64,000 bases of DNA, taken from positions 45,812 to 109,811 of the forward strand of contig SCFE01000098.1 in the NCBI GenBank assembly GCA_004352715.1. The letters run 5' to 3'. Positions 9,790 through 21,559 of this stretch are shown piece by piece. This stretch comes from Hofstenia miamia (Eukaryota > Xenacoelomorpha > Acoela). The first letter of the stretch is position 1. The number at the start of each line of letters is the position of its first letter. A program made the position numbers and the translations under genes. The notes beneath the pieces were generated by a model. The model was not told the DNA's origin. It searched no databases and worked only from the letters and a program-made list of their open reading frames with translations.

Positions 9790-10576
9790 TATATGGCAGG
9801 ATTTGATGTAAAATCACTATTCACAAATATCCCAGGAAGAAAACAATAGACCACGCACTAAAGCTTATTCCATAAAATAATGTATCCATTTTCCATAAAA
9901 CCTTAAGGAAATTATTAGGCAGAGCATGCTTAAATGACAAATTATGTTCAATGACAATTTCTACGAACAAAAAGATGGCATGGCGATGGGCTCACCATTA
10001 GGCCCTAGCATAGCATGTTTTGCAATGGATATTTTAGAAAACAAAATTGAATCGTTATCAACAAAGCCAAAGTTATATTATCGTTATGTAGACGACATTT
10101 GTACAATCTTTGAAGATCCAAATGATATAGATATATTAAACAGTATCCTGAATTACTGTTTAGAAGAATTGAAATCCATTATTTCAATAAATTTTCTTGA
10201 TATAATGATAGAAGTTTTTAAAGTCCCTATGAAAATAAGATGTACAGAAAACCTACTAATACTGACCCATGTGTTCCATTTCAATCATACTGCGACATCA
10301 AATATAAGATAAATACAATACAGTGCTTGCTAGATAGAATTATGAGAATATCTTTGAATTGTAACAATTTAATTGATTCAATATCAAACCAGTTTATACG
10401 GTCTTAGAACAAATGGCTATCCGCATAAATTAATAAAGAAATTCGTTGACAAAACATTAACTTCAAATAGTACAGTATGTAACCAAGTAATAACAGATTA
10501 TCGGAAGCCAATATATTGGAAATTACCTTATATTGAAGAAAGAAAAGAATTTTTAAAATCAAAATTAAAAACATAA
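9790..10576 (+). pseudogene. Penelope-like element reverse transcriptase, decayed
   Basis: At 9800 the text 'FDVKSLFTNIP' is the typical RT motif A of Penelope-like elements. After stops it continues from 9944 with 'FYEQKDGMAMGSPLGPS' and 'YYRYVDDICTIF' (motifs B and C, catalytic D-D intact), then 'ISINFLDIMI' (motif D/E), and from 10373 'LRTNGYPHKLIKKFV' and 'WKLPYIEERKEF', the post-RT block seen before the GIY-YIG linker. At least four frame breaks make it non-coding. Confidence 0.85.
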
Positions 10577-10619
10577 ATAAGACTTGAAGTAAAATTGATT
10601 GTTTCAATACTAACTTCTG

Positions 10620-10945
10620 AATTTTTTAGCAACAAAGATCCTATCAACCAAATACCGGTTTCTTCCATTATGTATAAATGCCAATGTGAAGAATACCATG
10701 TGAAGAATGTAATAATTCTTACATCGAAGAATCAAGAAACATTTTGAAACCAGGATCAATTAATACTAAAAGAGCATTTAGATATTGAAATATATTTACG
10801 AAGACATCAAGCAATTAAAGATAATTTCGAGATCTTACTTAAAACCAAGAATACTAAATATGCTGAAGCCCTGTTTATGAAATACGCTTATAAGAACGAA
10901 CTATTGAACAATCAACTAAGCTATATAATAACTTATTGAGCATAT
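10620..10945 (+). pseudogene. GIY-YIG endonuclease domain of the Penelope-like element, decayed
   Basis: Fragments in two frames: 'YKCQCEEY', 'CEECNNSYIEESRNIL' (the Y-I-G-x-T-x-R block with changes), then 'LKEHLDIEIY', 'RRHQAIKDNFEILL' and 'AEALFMKYAYKNELLNNQ' (the E-A-L...L-N-x-Q block with the catalytic Glu). The order and position after the RT are those of endonuclease-bearing Penelope-like elements. Confidence 0.75.
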
Positions 10946-11047
10946 TTTAAGTGCATGCATATTTTAACACCATTTAATATAGTAAGTTAAAAATTTTATT
11001 CCCACGAATTTGTACTGAAGATGATTGAAAAATCGAAACATGGAGCT

Positions 11048-11049
11048 AA

Positions 11050-11115
<66 letters not shown>

Positions 11116-11131
11116 TATATAGATATATAGG
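11048..11131. repeat. (TA)n microsatellite
   Basis: About 80 bp of TA with a few C and G changes, followed by ATAGAT units. Apparent short ORFs over it are repeat translation. Confidence 0.95.
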
Positions 11132-11957
11132 TTAATGAATTGTATATATATGGATAATGCAATTTAAAAGTGAATGTATGGATAAAAGCTGAGCTTGTTA
11201 TAGCACATCCAAATATTAGAAAAGTTCCCATGAAATAGGTTATAAACTACAACACAACAATTGGTAGAGAAGAAATTATAGGAAGAGTTGATACCTAGAA
11301 ATAACTTCGATTATACAAAAATACGTATGATGGGAGAAACATTTAAATTACAAAATTACATGTAAATGCACGTCGTTCTTAATGAAGAGAAAATCAAGAG
11401 TGTCTTCAAACATATATATGTTATAATTAATTATATGCACCTGAGGTATCGGTTCCAACATTAACGGAAACAACGGAAATGTTTAAAAAGACCTCTTAAA
11501 TCATTGTCAAAGATTACTAACATTGAAAAAAGAAAATATTTTGATGAAATTAACGAAAAATTTAATATTCAATTTGAAATCAATATTCAGAAAATCCTTA
11601 GAATTGAAATCAGTCGCTTATTGATTAATTTGAAAAACCAAACAGCGAGACTCGCAATGAATATGCTTTAATGAAATACCAGCATTTTGCTTATAAGCAT
11701 TTTTTTCATCTACTTTGCCAGCAAATATCTCATTAATTGAAATTGCACGCAGCATCAGACGAAATATTTTGTGACGACTTTCGATAGATGGCGCACAAAA
11801 ATTCTGCAATTATTCAATCTATAGCCTATCTTTATACATTGAATAAAATTTTATATCTTTTAAAATTGTTAAAATTACAAATCGCCTCTGGGAATATAGA
11901 TACTTGAGCAATGGTAATTANTGCAGCTTTGCTGAGATTTATAGGAATTAAAACAGA
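11132..11957. other. No gene recognised; single N at 11921
   Basis: AT-rich DNA with no coding stretch I can support. The single N at 11921 lies shortly before a LINE fragment and probably marks another contig join. Confidence 0.5.
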
Positions 11958-11958
11958 C

Positions 11959-11988
11959 ATATACATATATATATATATATATATATAT
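11959..11988. repeat. (TA)n microsatellite upstream of LINE fragment
   Basis: About 30 bp of TA directly before the LINE-derived reading frame. Confidence 0.9.
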
Positions 11989-11989
11989 T

Positions 11990-12446
11990 CAAATTTATAT
12001 CTCCTTATGAAACTCCGCCACCTGGGTTGCTCAAAGTCTGAACTAGAATTTTTCTATAAAGCTCTCGAATTGTCAATTCTCACCTTCGGTATTACCGTTT
12101 GGGGAGGTTCTCCTAAATCCGTCCTCAAACTTTTCGATCACAAACAGAAACATGCTGTTCGCACAGGAATAATCCGCGAGTATATGCTTGCAAAGGATCT
12201 CATTTCAAGGCAAATGACTGGGTGTACCAGAAGATAACTGAACATCAGCCACCCCCTCCGAACACTCCCGTCTCAGTGGTCCACTATGATGCTGAAAACT
12301 GAGAGCAATGCCACCCCACTGAACACGTTTAAAACTACTTTCTTTTAGAATCTATTCCCCAATCGTCACCTGCGTCAACTTCATGGGTATTGACTTACGA
12401 TTTTTTATGTTGATTCAGATGTATTTTCTGAAGAAAATAAAACATC

Positions 12447-12486
<40 letters not shown>
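11990..12486 (+). pseudogene. LINE ORF2 C-terminal (post-RT) fragment with (TA)n tail
   Basis: Reads 'KLRHLGCSKSELEFFYKAL', 'LSILTFGITVWGG', then in another frame 'LRTLPSQWS', 'LNTFKTTFF' and 'LFPNRHLRQLHGY'. This is the post-RT region of APE-type LINEs ('L-R...Y...I-x-P-x-L-x-Y-G-x-x-V-W', later 'T-x-R-F/Y-K-x-S-F-x-P'). After AATAAAACATCAT a TA run (12452-12486) may be the microsatellite tail marking the 3' end of a 5'-truncated insertion. Confidence 0.7.
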
Positions 12487-12487
<1 letters not shown>

Positions 12488-12542
12488 TAGAGTGTTTTTA
12501 ATTTTTCGACTTTCACATCTTGAGTTTTACTTAAGACCAAAN

Positions 12543-12938
12543 AGTTGTTCAAAAAATTGGACAAATCGCTTTGTTACTTTAAGATAACCGCTAGTGGAAA
12601 TGGAATTAATAAGAAAGCGATCTACATATATTTAAAGCCATCCAGTCGAACACTCAGCCCTCAAGTTTGTCCTTTCATATGCGACTAGATTAGATATCAG
12701 ATTGCTCTATTTAAACCATCTCTTATTTAAACCATCTCTTATATCATAGACGAACACAAAGCAAATTAAAATCAATCTATATGCATTGCTATCCAGCCAA
12801 ATATTAGTGGACAAACTTGATGGCTGAATGTTCGCCTGGATGGCTTTATATATATGTAGATCGCTCTCTTATTAATTCCATTTCCACTAGCGGTTATCTT
12901 AAAGTAACAAAGCGATTTGTCCAATTTTTTGAACAACT
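12543..12938. repeat. Inverted repeat with 130-bp arms and 136-bp spacer
   Basis: Arm 12543-12672 is the near-exact reverse complement of 12809-12938 (few mismatches in 130 bp; for example AAATATATG versus TATATATATG). The left arm starts one base after a single N at 12542. It could be a foldback/MITE-type element or an assembly join of a contig with its own reverse strand. The small ORF over the right arm (12817-13050) is not recognised. Confidence 0.85.
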
Positions 12939-14749
12939 TCATCCGAGCCTATTAGGAAATATTGAAAGCCATTTGCTTGGACGCATTTATGGGGATTGGC
13001 CCACTCATGCAATGCTGAAGATTTGTGCTAAACCTTATTATTGTACCTGAAGTACATACAAATAAGATTTTCTTCAATTTGTAAAAATATTCAAATTTTG
13101 TGAAAACCTAATGTTCAGATAATGAGTCAGTCTTTTGCACAAAGTGAAAGTTTGTCATCCCAGTACCGCGCCAAGTCCCTAACTAAAGTTATGGTTCCTT
13201 CTGATTTTAAATATTGTCATTAGTTTGTGAGTTATAAGCACAGAAATTTTTTAGGAAACCATTACAGATTTTGAAAAATTCCTAGTGAAATTAAGTTTAA
13301 TTGATTTAATAAATATGTGTAAATTGACAATCTTTCACAGACTGATATTTAAAATTAAGGATTTTGGAGTTTGCAAGTATTGTTTTTTTTAATATAAATT
13401 TATGTTTTTATAATGAAGGGCGTGAGCCGAAAATATAGGCTCAACCTTACCAGATCGCGAAGCCTTAAGCCCGGCCTATTAAAATTAATGCTAATTCAGA
13501 TCATTTTAGGTCAATCCTTGCCAAAATAATTTCATGATTTTTTCGATTTGCTAGAACAAAGTTCGGTATGTTAGATATTAAGTAAGTAATAGTGCATTTT
13601 TAAATACGCCTTTGACCCAAGGATCAAAATGGATAAACAAAATTTTAAAAAATTATTTAAATTAAATAATTTCACAGCAACTATTCTTTATATATGTCGT
13701 AGACAAAGATCTTTGTGTCTGGGAGTAAATGAAAGAACTCGATAGGCGATGTGAGCTCAAATTCAATTCCACGGGTCTATTGAATCTTAGTTGACATTCG
13801 GAAGTTCTGTTGCTATTAATCAACATGTGGTGCAATGAATGAAATGGTGATTTCATTTTTTCCCATAGATGATCACATATACGTAGCCTTCTAAGCGAGA
13901 ACGTTGTGGTCTTGTTAGATATATATATAATAAAATCTACGCACTGATTTGAAATACCTACATTGAGTTTTCTAATTTAAAATGGCAAAATGCCAGCAAC
14001 ATTTTTTCCAAAAGCTCAGCCCAACCCTGTTTAGTCAGCCTTGCTCTTTCCGGCCAATGTCCTTCCATCTCTTGCAAGACATTTTAACTTCGGTGATAAC
14101 CAACGTGATTTCAATGTCTCCACAAGTACACTGCAAGCAAAGTACTAAAAAAAATAGGTCGCAAGAGACCGTGGTCGAATTTTGCGATCTATTTGCAACT
14201 CTGATGAATGCACACGCATCGTTCAATGATGCTAAGGCTATTGCTAAGTTGAGGTTCTTCTAAAGCTGTTGACTACCGCAATGAGGAAACTTCATGACAG
14301 TGTTAGACTTAGACGTTCTTCTTGAGATTTCGATTAATGAAATTTGATATTTGACAAATTTTAAAGTCATTAAATAAAATAGAATAGAACAAACAAACAC
14401 TTGTAATTAAATATTAATCAGCATTCCGCAATTAATAAAAAGTATATACATTCTACACGGAGAAAATTTTGAATATAAAAAAACATCGGTAAATTTAGCC
14501 ACTAATTTATTCAAACTTTTGGTGTAAATGAATGTCGAATGCACTGAATTTTAGAGTAAACGTTGCCGGAATTTTGAAATTTTTCTTTATCAGCCTCTTT
14601 ATAATAGTCAATATACTTATTTGATATGGTACTTTTTAAGGTTTACAAGTATATTTATTTGAAATGTATATGAAGATTAGCATGCAGTAATTAAGATTGA
14701 ATTAATACACAAGAACCCAACAGGTTGGGAATGTCATTTCTATTGTGGT
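12939..14749. other. No gene recognised; one copy of a dispersed repeat near 13,430-13,560
   Basis: AT-rich. Short open stretches (13662-13856 minus, 13982-14263 plus) have no family signature. The segment around 13,470-13,550 resembles 29,925-30,005 (see findings). Confidence 0.5.
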
Positions 14750-15124
14750 TTATACGAAGTTTCCATTTGCAATAATAGCCTGACTTAAATCTTTATATGG
14801 GCGTATTTCGTAACCAACTAAGCATTTTCCTTTGGGAAAATTGAAGCCAGCGGCGAGTTTGAAAGCTCTGTCATTTTCCAAAAATTTCTGGAATTTGATG
14901 CCACTTTCATACACCAAATAATAGTCAGTTCCAATAACTTTAAGTGAAGCAGCATTTAGTCCTGGATTTATTACTTCAAAAATATTTGGTTGAGTTGTTA
15001 AAATAGCAGAATTGTTGCTACTTTTAAAAATTCCAACATCAATGTTATGATGCTGACGCAAGCTTCCTTTTAGTACTGACCATTCTAAATAAAAAATAGA
15101 TTTAGACATTACACAAAACTCTTG
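14750..15124 (-). CDS. Exon with AbfB-like (arabinofuranosidase B) beta-trefoil domain
   Basis: A minus-strand open stretch ends at TAA 14750-14752. Its 5' border is set by a good acceptor, TTGCAG before 15124; no ATG begins it, only an internal one at residue 6. Seen: 'IFEVINPGLNAASLKVI', 'YYLVYESGIKF', 'RAFKLAAGFNFPKGKC' and 'GYEIRPY'. These match the F-x-x-V-x-P-G-L, Y-Y-L and F-x-x-D-A-S-F-type repeats of AbfB-like beta-trefoils, which bind sugars in known members. It looks like the last exon of a host gene whose other exons I could not find. The family call rests on motif resemblance only. Confidence 0.5.
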   Translation of the reverse strand, partial: QEFCVMSKSIFYLEWSVLKGSLRQHHNIDVGIFKSSNNSAILTTQPNIFEVINPGLNAASLKVIGTDYYLVYESGIKFQKFLENDRAFKLAAGFNFPKGKCLVGYEIRPYKDLSQAIIANGNFV

Positions 15125-17537
15125 CTGCAAGATATTTCTACCAAATGCAAAAATTTAATCTGATTGTAATCTTAGTAAAAAATAATTTTAATGACTGCAG
15201 ATTATTTTTATGTCACTTTTGGTATTGTGAAGCACTCCACATTTCAGTGCTGCTTTCTTTCAAAGGAATTTGATAGATTTTGGGGTTTTATTCACTTATA
15301 TATTTTGTTGAGATCTCAACATTGCTAATATAATATCATTTTGGGCTAAAAGCTTATGCATAAGAAGGATTTACGTTTCGTAGTCAAGCTAATTCAGAAG
15401 TTATGCCGACAAGAAATTTTAGTAATTTTCTATTAGAAGTTTCGCACTACTTGGCGAAAAGTGCATCATGTATGAATTTCTAGGCCTTTCGACACATCAA
15501 TCAGAGTTAGAAAAAAGGCAAATCCTAATTTACAAAGATTCTATCTGACACTAAGTGGTGACCTAGCAAAATTGTCAATGAAAAATATATACATGAACAA
15601 AAATTTAATTACATTTAAAAAATTAGTTGAAAACATACTTAATAATTTTATGCTTACTTTTATAGCATTTATGGCACTTATTTGACAACACTGTTGGCCT
15701 TTTATGTCATGAACTTATTTATTTGAACCGCAGCACAAAAAACCCTTGATACTTTGATATCTGTTGATAACACAATTATGCAAAGGCAAAATTTTTTTTG
15801 CTGTTTGAGAATTGAGACCAAATTTTATACAATTTGTGTCTACTTATTTCAATTCTAATAATTTGCTTTGATTGGGTCAAGACAGCAAGTAATCACTCCA
15901 ATTTTTCTTTAATATTTAAGTTTTATGAACTCTTATAGGGAAAAGTTGTTTTATATTACAGCTTAATTTATTTTTTCTTTTTTCAATATTAGTATCATTC
16001 TAGTAAAATTTTCGGGTCAATAGTTTTCAACGAACATTGCACAGCAGTCACAATTCAAGCGTCAGCAGCTTAAAACTTCAACCAGTACAAAACCTTTGAA
16101 TAAAATATGGCTATAGTGTATTCTTATTTTACTTATTATAAATACCCAAATTTTTTTAATGTTTTTACGAAATTTCAATCGTCTGTGGTGCTAATTGCAC
16201 TTAAGTTACTACAGATTCAGCTAAGAATTTGTTCTAACTTACATATATTCAAATTAATAGGTTGTTCTCAAATTTTGTAATACATATATTGAATGCATGC
16301 AACTTATTACTGAATAACAAAAATTTGCGCTGACTTGTGATGTGAAATAGCTTTATCTCAATTACTTGAAAAATTCATGTGCAGGTAGATAGATTAGCAT
16401 ATGCAAGTAATCTATAACATAATCCCATTGGCTTTTGTTTTTTATATATTTTCTTCTTACAAAAGGTTTTCCTAGTTTTACTAGATATTTCCCACGATTG
16501 CTGCATAACTGAAATTCTCATGTAAAAAAAATTATGCACTATTATCTCATATTTTATAATTTACAATGGTATTGATTAAAGTGAATTGTTCTTAAAATGT
16601 TTCTGCTATTTGGTACATCTTATGTTGAATAATAATTGCAAATTTTCTCTTTTGTTCTATATTGGTGTCGCCAGGTTGCGCTCTTCAGTATTCTTTTTCC
16701 CGCACTTCCAAACCACAGACGGTTTCAAACAAAATAGAGCATCATCCAAATTTTTATGCAGTTTCTTTCTTTTAATCTCGTATTTTTGAAGAATAATAAA
16801 TACAATTTTAATAAAATATGTTAAAGAAGGAGAGGCGCATATAATGAAAATTGCCATATTCATCTTTTGAAATCACATTTTTATACATTGAGCCAGGTAA
16901 TTTGACCTTACCATCTTTTCCATTATCGTGTATATATCTGCATTTTGTGTATTTTGGTTAAAATTTTTACTTTGTGAACTTATTTCATCAAAACTCAAAC
17001 TGATCATAATAGCAAATTATTACTAGCAAATAATTTTCAATATTTTTTTATTGAAACAGCAACGGGTAATAAAAAATTTTCTGTAACGTTTGGTTAACAG
17101 AAAAGATTACAATAAAAAGTAGTCTCTAATTCATTTAATATTTACGCTCAAAATTTAATACCAATGTAATTAACTTCAAAATTTTGAAAAAAATCCTTTT
17201 TGTGCACTTTTCAGTATCAATATGTATGCATATCAAACATTTTGGATTTCGGTTGATACTGAGATTTATGAAATACCTTTAAAAAGCACTTTTATGGTGT
17301 TCATTTTTTAGACCTTAAAGCATGAATATTTTTTAAATATACAATCTAGTTGCTTGAAAATTAATCAGATTAAAAACTTGTGGAATGAAAAAATTAATAG
17401 GAATATAATTTCTAAATATTTGTATGCTGTTTTTCAATTGTGTATTAAGTATATTCAAATAAGAAAAATATACAAATATAAAATGTAATTAATACATTTA
17501 AGACTAGCAAATTAAGCGAATAATGATAGATTTGGGA
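15125..17537. other. No gene recognised
   Basis: 2.4 kb of AT-rich DNA. The minus-strand side could hold upstream exons or introns of the AbfB-like gene, but I see no coding stretch with family similarity. Confidence 0.5.
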
Positions 17538-18720
17538 TCAGTTGAGAAATTGTTGTCTTGCATATCCGAGTCCAACTGATCTTGGTGCAAGTCGACTTGC
17601 AGAGACCACGTCACCATTCACTTCAGCCACTTGCGGTGAGAACATTCTGGTTACAACTCCCGTTTCATGATTAGGAGGGGGTGCCTTTGGTTGAGGCATT
17701 GCGATATCTAATATATATATATATATTGGCTTAAGTACCAATGGTTGCCATGATGCAAATTTGCATCTTGACTTGAATAATATTTGCTGTTGCTTCCGAG
17801 AGTTTTGAAGGTGTATTTCTAAACATAAACTCATGTGGTGAAAACCCTGTTGCGGAATGAATGAATAGCTGTTTGTTAATCCCGAAAACCATGGGTAGAT
17901 ACTTCTTCCATGAAGATGAACATTCGTTTTGTTCTTTTAAGAGATTTGGTTTTTATTAACAAGGTTCTGTGGAATCGTTCACAAAGAGTTGCCTTGCGAG
18001 TAGAAAGTGGTTGTTCTTTTTTCTTATTTCCCAATTTGCTGTAAGTAGATAAAAATTGAAATGATTCTAACTGGGATCCTTAATCGGAGAGCAACGGATT
18101 GACATTGCTGTACCTGGGTGCGTAGTCAATGAAACATCTTGAGGCCGAATCTGAATTAATATTTCTTAGTGGGTAAACTTCTGCGAACCGAGTATAAACA
18201 ACAAATGTCATGTACAAAAAATCCATGAGATGTTTGAGGTAATGGTCTTACAAATTCAATCACTACGAGATGTGGGGGTTTTCTGGGAATTTAAATCGAT
18301 GCTGGCAGTGGGTAGGCCCATTTGGGTTTTAGTTCAATGCATACAGCACATTATTTTTGAAAGTTAACATCCGCAACCCTGCCTTTCAAGTTTAAGTCTG
18401 CTAGCATGACATCTCGTCCACGATGAGCACCATTGGAATGCAGCAATAATATTTGTTTCCATTCTTCAAACGGTTCCTTTTGCCCACATGCAACCGCAGT
18501 CCGACTAAGCGTATCTGGAACAATCTTTTCAACATCGTTCTTCCAGATAACTTATGCACGCTGAAAATGACGGCCAATGTCTCCTTATCGTTAGCATGCA
18601 CTGGGTTTTCAAAATATTTTAGTAAGCGACTAACAAAATATCAGTTTTCCACCATGCTCCAAACCCCCAGAAATTGCAACCTCACTTGCATCCATGCATA
18701 ACGTTACGGGTTTGCTATAG
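17538..18720 (-). pseudogene. RNase H and integrase remnants (gypsy element 2)
   Basis: RNase H: 'MHANDKETLAVIFSVHKL' near 18,600 (Y-x-x-x-x-K-E-x-L-A block). Integrase zinc-binding part: 'LLHSNGAHRGRDVMLADLNL', then 'CAVC', i.e. H-x4-H...C-x2-C. The catalytic core is broken by several stops ('VIEFVRPLPQTSHGF' remains). Near 17,850 comes a G-F-x-x-H-x-x-L-like block, and 17538-17700 reads 'GVVTRMFSPQVAEVNG', a C-terminal tail. Confidence 0.7.
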
Positions 18721-18830
18721 TCTGGCATTTATAATATTCATGCTCAGATCTCTATTCAAAGAATTTCCCAGTTGAATTTTTTTTAATTCATATAGGATAG
18801 CAGATTTAGTTGCAAAGTTAGGTATTTACT

Positions 18831-19620
18831 CTATACATAGAAGTTCATCATTCCTAAAACTCGCTTCAGCAATGCCCTCGTTTTTGGTGCTTGCAAGTTT
18901 ACAATTGATTGTATCCTATCTGTATCATGGGCAATTTGTCCATTGTCAATCATATGCCCCAAAAATTTAACTTTAGATACAAAAAATTCGCATTTGTCCT
19001 TTGGAAATGATAATCCAAGACACCTTACATGCTTAAGAAATATTCGAGTTTTCTCATTAACTTCTTTGGTTTCGCTGCCTATAAGACCATCATCAACTAG
19101 ATAAGCGCAAGGAGTGAACGGGGCGAAAATTACTTTCCCAGCTTTTGATGCTTGCGCAACAGCGTTTTTAAGTCCAAAAACAGATGGGTTGGCTCCCACA
19201 ACTCACCATCAGCAATAAACGCTGTTTTTTCTGATCAGAAGGGTGTATATATCGGTATTTGATAATAAAATTGACTAAAGTCAATTCTGGAGAACAATTT
19301 GTAATTTACTAAGTTGCGCACTGGAAAAGCGTCGAAAACTGTAGCATTATTCAATGTTCTATAATCAATAGTAATTCTCAATTTTCTTGGTTTTTCCACC
19401 ACGCGAACATTTGGCCCGAAATGGACTTTGTGATTTTCTGATAACACCATTTTCAATAAGCTCTTTCAGCTTACTGCAAACAAAATTCTGATGCAATTCA
19501 TTATGCATTGACGAACTGCTTTTGGTTTCACAAATGTATCAGGTTTTAATCTGATAATTTCTGGCGAGTCAAAATTTTTTAGCAATGAATATTTTAATGG
19601 CTTGTTGAAAGCAACAGAAA
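18831..19620 (-). pseudogene. Reverse transcriptase (gypsy element 2)
   Basis: 'VVEKPRKLRITIDYRTLNNAT', 'DAFPVRNLV', 'KLFSRIDFSQFYYQIPI' are motifs 1-3. After a break come 'NPSVFGLKNAVAQ', 'AYLVDDGLIGS' (catalytic box Y-L-V-D-D, the V where usually none), 'LGLSFPKDKCEFFVSKV', 'FLGHMID' and 'LLKRVLGMMNFY', the last blocks of RT and connection. Confidence 0.85.
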
Positions 19621-19685
19621 ATTCTTTGAATAGTATTTTTCACATCTGCTCTTTATCCTGTCCTTGAGACTCCGTTTTGTTATTG

Positions 19686-20050
19686 TGTTGATTAGATATC
19701 AAAGAACTCATCAGTACTATCCACAAAGTGCAAAGTGACTTTCGAGAAACTGCTTAGGAAGTTCATACCAACTAAAACATCCACGGGTAAGTTTTCAACT
19801 ATGCGAAATTGCAGCTTTTGCTCAAACTCCGTTATCCATAGAAACCGCAGTACTCCATTTACCAACTGGAAACGTAAAAACTCCATTAGCTACTTCAATT
19901 AGGCCTTAGACCACTTTTGCTTAATGTCACTTTTGTATCAAAATATTTACTATTCATCAAACTATGTGTAGACAAACTGTCTACAAACGCGTGCATCTTA
20001 CCAAGAGGCGTTTTTAGAGTAATAGACTTGAATGTATCCTGACAATCCCT
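19686..20050 (-). pseudogene. Retropepsin-like protease (gypsy element 2)
   Basis: 'MHAFVDSLSTHSL' is the active-site block; the catalytic Asp remains but the usual D-S/T-G is D-S-L. After a frame break, 'LQFRIVENLPVDVLVGMNFL' matches the closing V-D-V-L-x-G-x-x-F-L block. Confidence 0.75.
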
Positions 20051-20089
20051 TCGAGCCATGAGAGTAATATGATCTATTTCAAATGAGTG

Positions 20090-20886
20090 TTCTTAAACAT
20101 GCATGTTAGCAACAGCCTGTTTATGGCAACATCTGGCGAAATGTCCACGTCACTTGCAATTTCTACACCGTTCATTAGTGGCAGGACAATTGACTTTGCC
20201 CCAAACATGAGTGCATCCACAGAACCGGCATTTCCGTTGATAAAGATTTCTATTGTTTGATCGATTCTTAACTCGCTTAGCTACTAATGCCTTTTCCCCA
20301 TTATTAACTTCACAAACATTTGATCCATCTGAACCTGGTAGCGAAATAACGTTGAGTTTTCTGTACAATTTCTGCAATTCTAAATGTATTCAATGCTTTA
20401 GCAGTTGGAAGGTAATATTTTCTTTTGAACTTTATCAGCTATACCCGAAAACAATATACAGCTTCAATGAGTTGATTATTTGACATGCCTTCCAATTCCA
20501 ACTGTGAAAATGAACTAAGTACTTCTGTGTAAAAGTCATCCACTGATTCACCATCATGCTGTACTTTAGTAAAAAAAATAGTGGAAATGTAATGCTTTGT
20601 TGGTATTGGGTGGCATAGTGCTTCAAACGCGGCTAAAATTGGAGAATATTTGTCGTTTACAGCTGTGATGGTTCCACCCTGACTTAAGCTATTGTATGTC
20701 CGTAATGCAATGGCACCCATAAAATTAATAAAAAGTAATGTTGCCCTTTAATATTTTCGTCTGCTTGTTCCAATCCCGAAGCTTTGAAAAAAATTTCAAG
20801 TTTTTGTTTCCATAATTTGAATGTTTCTGCTCTATCACTGCTGTCAGCCTTAATATAGGAGGCGGCTGCAATGCTCTTGAAACCAT
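20090..20886 (-). pseudogene. Gag with two zinc knuckles (gypsy element 2)
   Basis: ATG at 20886, start 'MVSRALQPPPILRLT' (the P-P-P start is common in this group). Frame breaks follow near 20,725, 20,440 and 20,150. The C-terminal part has 'CRFCGCTHVWGKVNC' (C-x2-C-x4-H-x5-C) and 'CRNC', a stop, then 'RGHFARCC', giving a second C-x2-C-x4-H-x4-C knuckle. Confidence 0.8.
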
Positions 20887-21559
20887 GTTTTGATCAATTT
20901 CAAAAAAATGTGCTGTCTTTGTCACCACCGAGTGTAGGCGAAGGTAAACAACAAAATAGTTTGAAAACATTGTCAAAAACAAAAAACGCTGGAAAAGGAA
21001 TATTAACACAAACAACGCAAATAATGGATCATCAGACTAGAAATCCTCTGCTTACAAGCAATATTTTAGATCTTGTTGTATTTTCTGATCACAGACTAAA
21101 TTTAAGTAGCGATGTGACGATCACAAAGAAATCAAACGTGCAATGCTTTCAAATGTAACAGATCACTTTTTAACCAATCACTAGTCTAACCATGGCCTAC
21201 CGAACCAATTGCTTATAATCTGGTTTCAAATGTTATTTTGAATGTTTATATTGAATGGTAATGTGAGATTATCAACACATTTGAACCACTTCCAATATGC
21301 CCAATAGGGTTATGAGTATTTTGCTTTTTCTTGCATAATTAATTTCCTGGGTTATGCGATGATATGGAATTGGAAGAGGAATATGATACTGAAGACTGAC
21401 ATGACAGGGTATGCAGGTGAAAGTCTCCCAAGTACAAGTAAGTAGTATAATTCAACAGGAATTGGAACAAAACGGATGACTGCATGTGTTTTATCAAGTA
21501 ATAAAAGTGTAAACGTTTGTAAAGAAATTTCTGGTGAAGGGATGGCAATTCCAACCCAA

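Larger units (their letters stand above)
17538..20886 (-). mobile_element. Decayed Ty3/gypsy LTR retrotransposon 2
   Basis: Gag, protease, RT, RNase H and integrase remnants in standard order on the minus strand, broken by many stops and frameshifts. The limits are those of recognisable coding sequence; LTRs and primer binding site were not recognised. It is a different lineage from element 1: its gag carries zinc knuckles and its RT text differs throughout. Confidence 0.85.

Noticed and set aside
11046-11231. Y-I-Y-I repeat proteins here and at 24.8-25.1, 60.4-61.1 kb
   Set aside because: Translation of TA microsatellites and N runs.
12817-13050. 77-codon plus-strand ORF
   Set aside because: Begins in the right arm of the inverted repeat; no family features and the arm is non-coding on the left copy.
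13982-14263. 93-codon plus-strand ORF and its minus-strand partner
   Set aside because: GC-richer than its surroundings but with no motif, splice border or homology I can name.
20253-21158. Plus-strand ORFs over 20.25-21.16 kb
   Set aside because: Antisense to the gypsy element 2 gag, whose zinc knuckles and start are on the minus strand.
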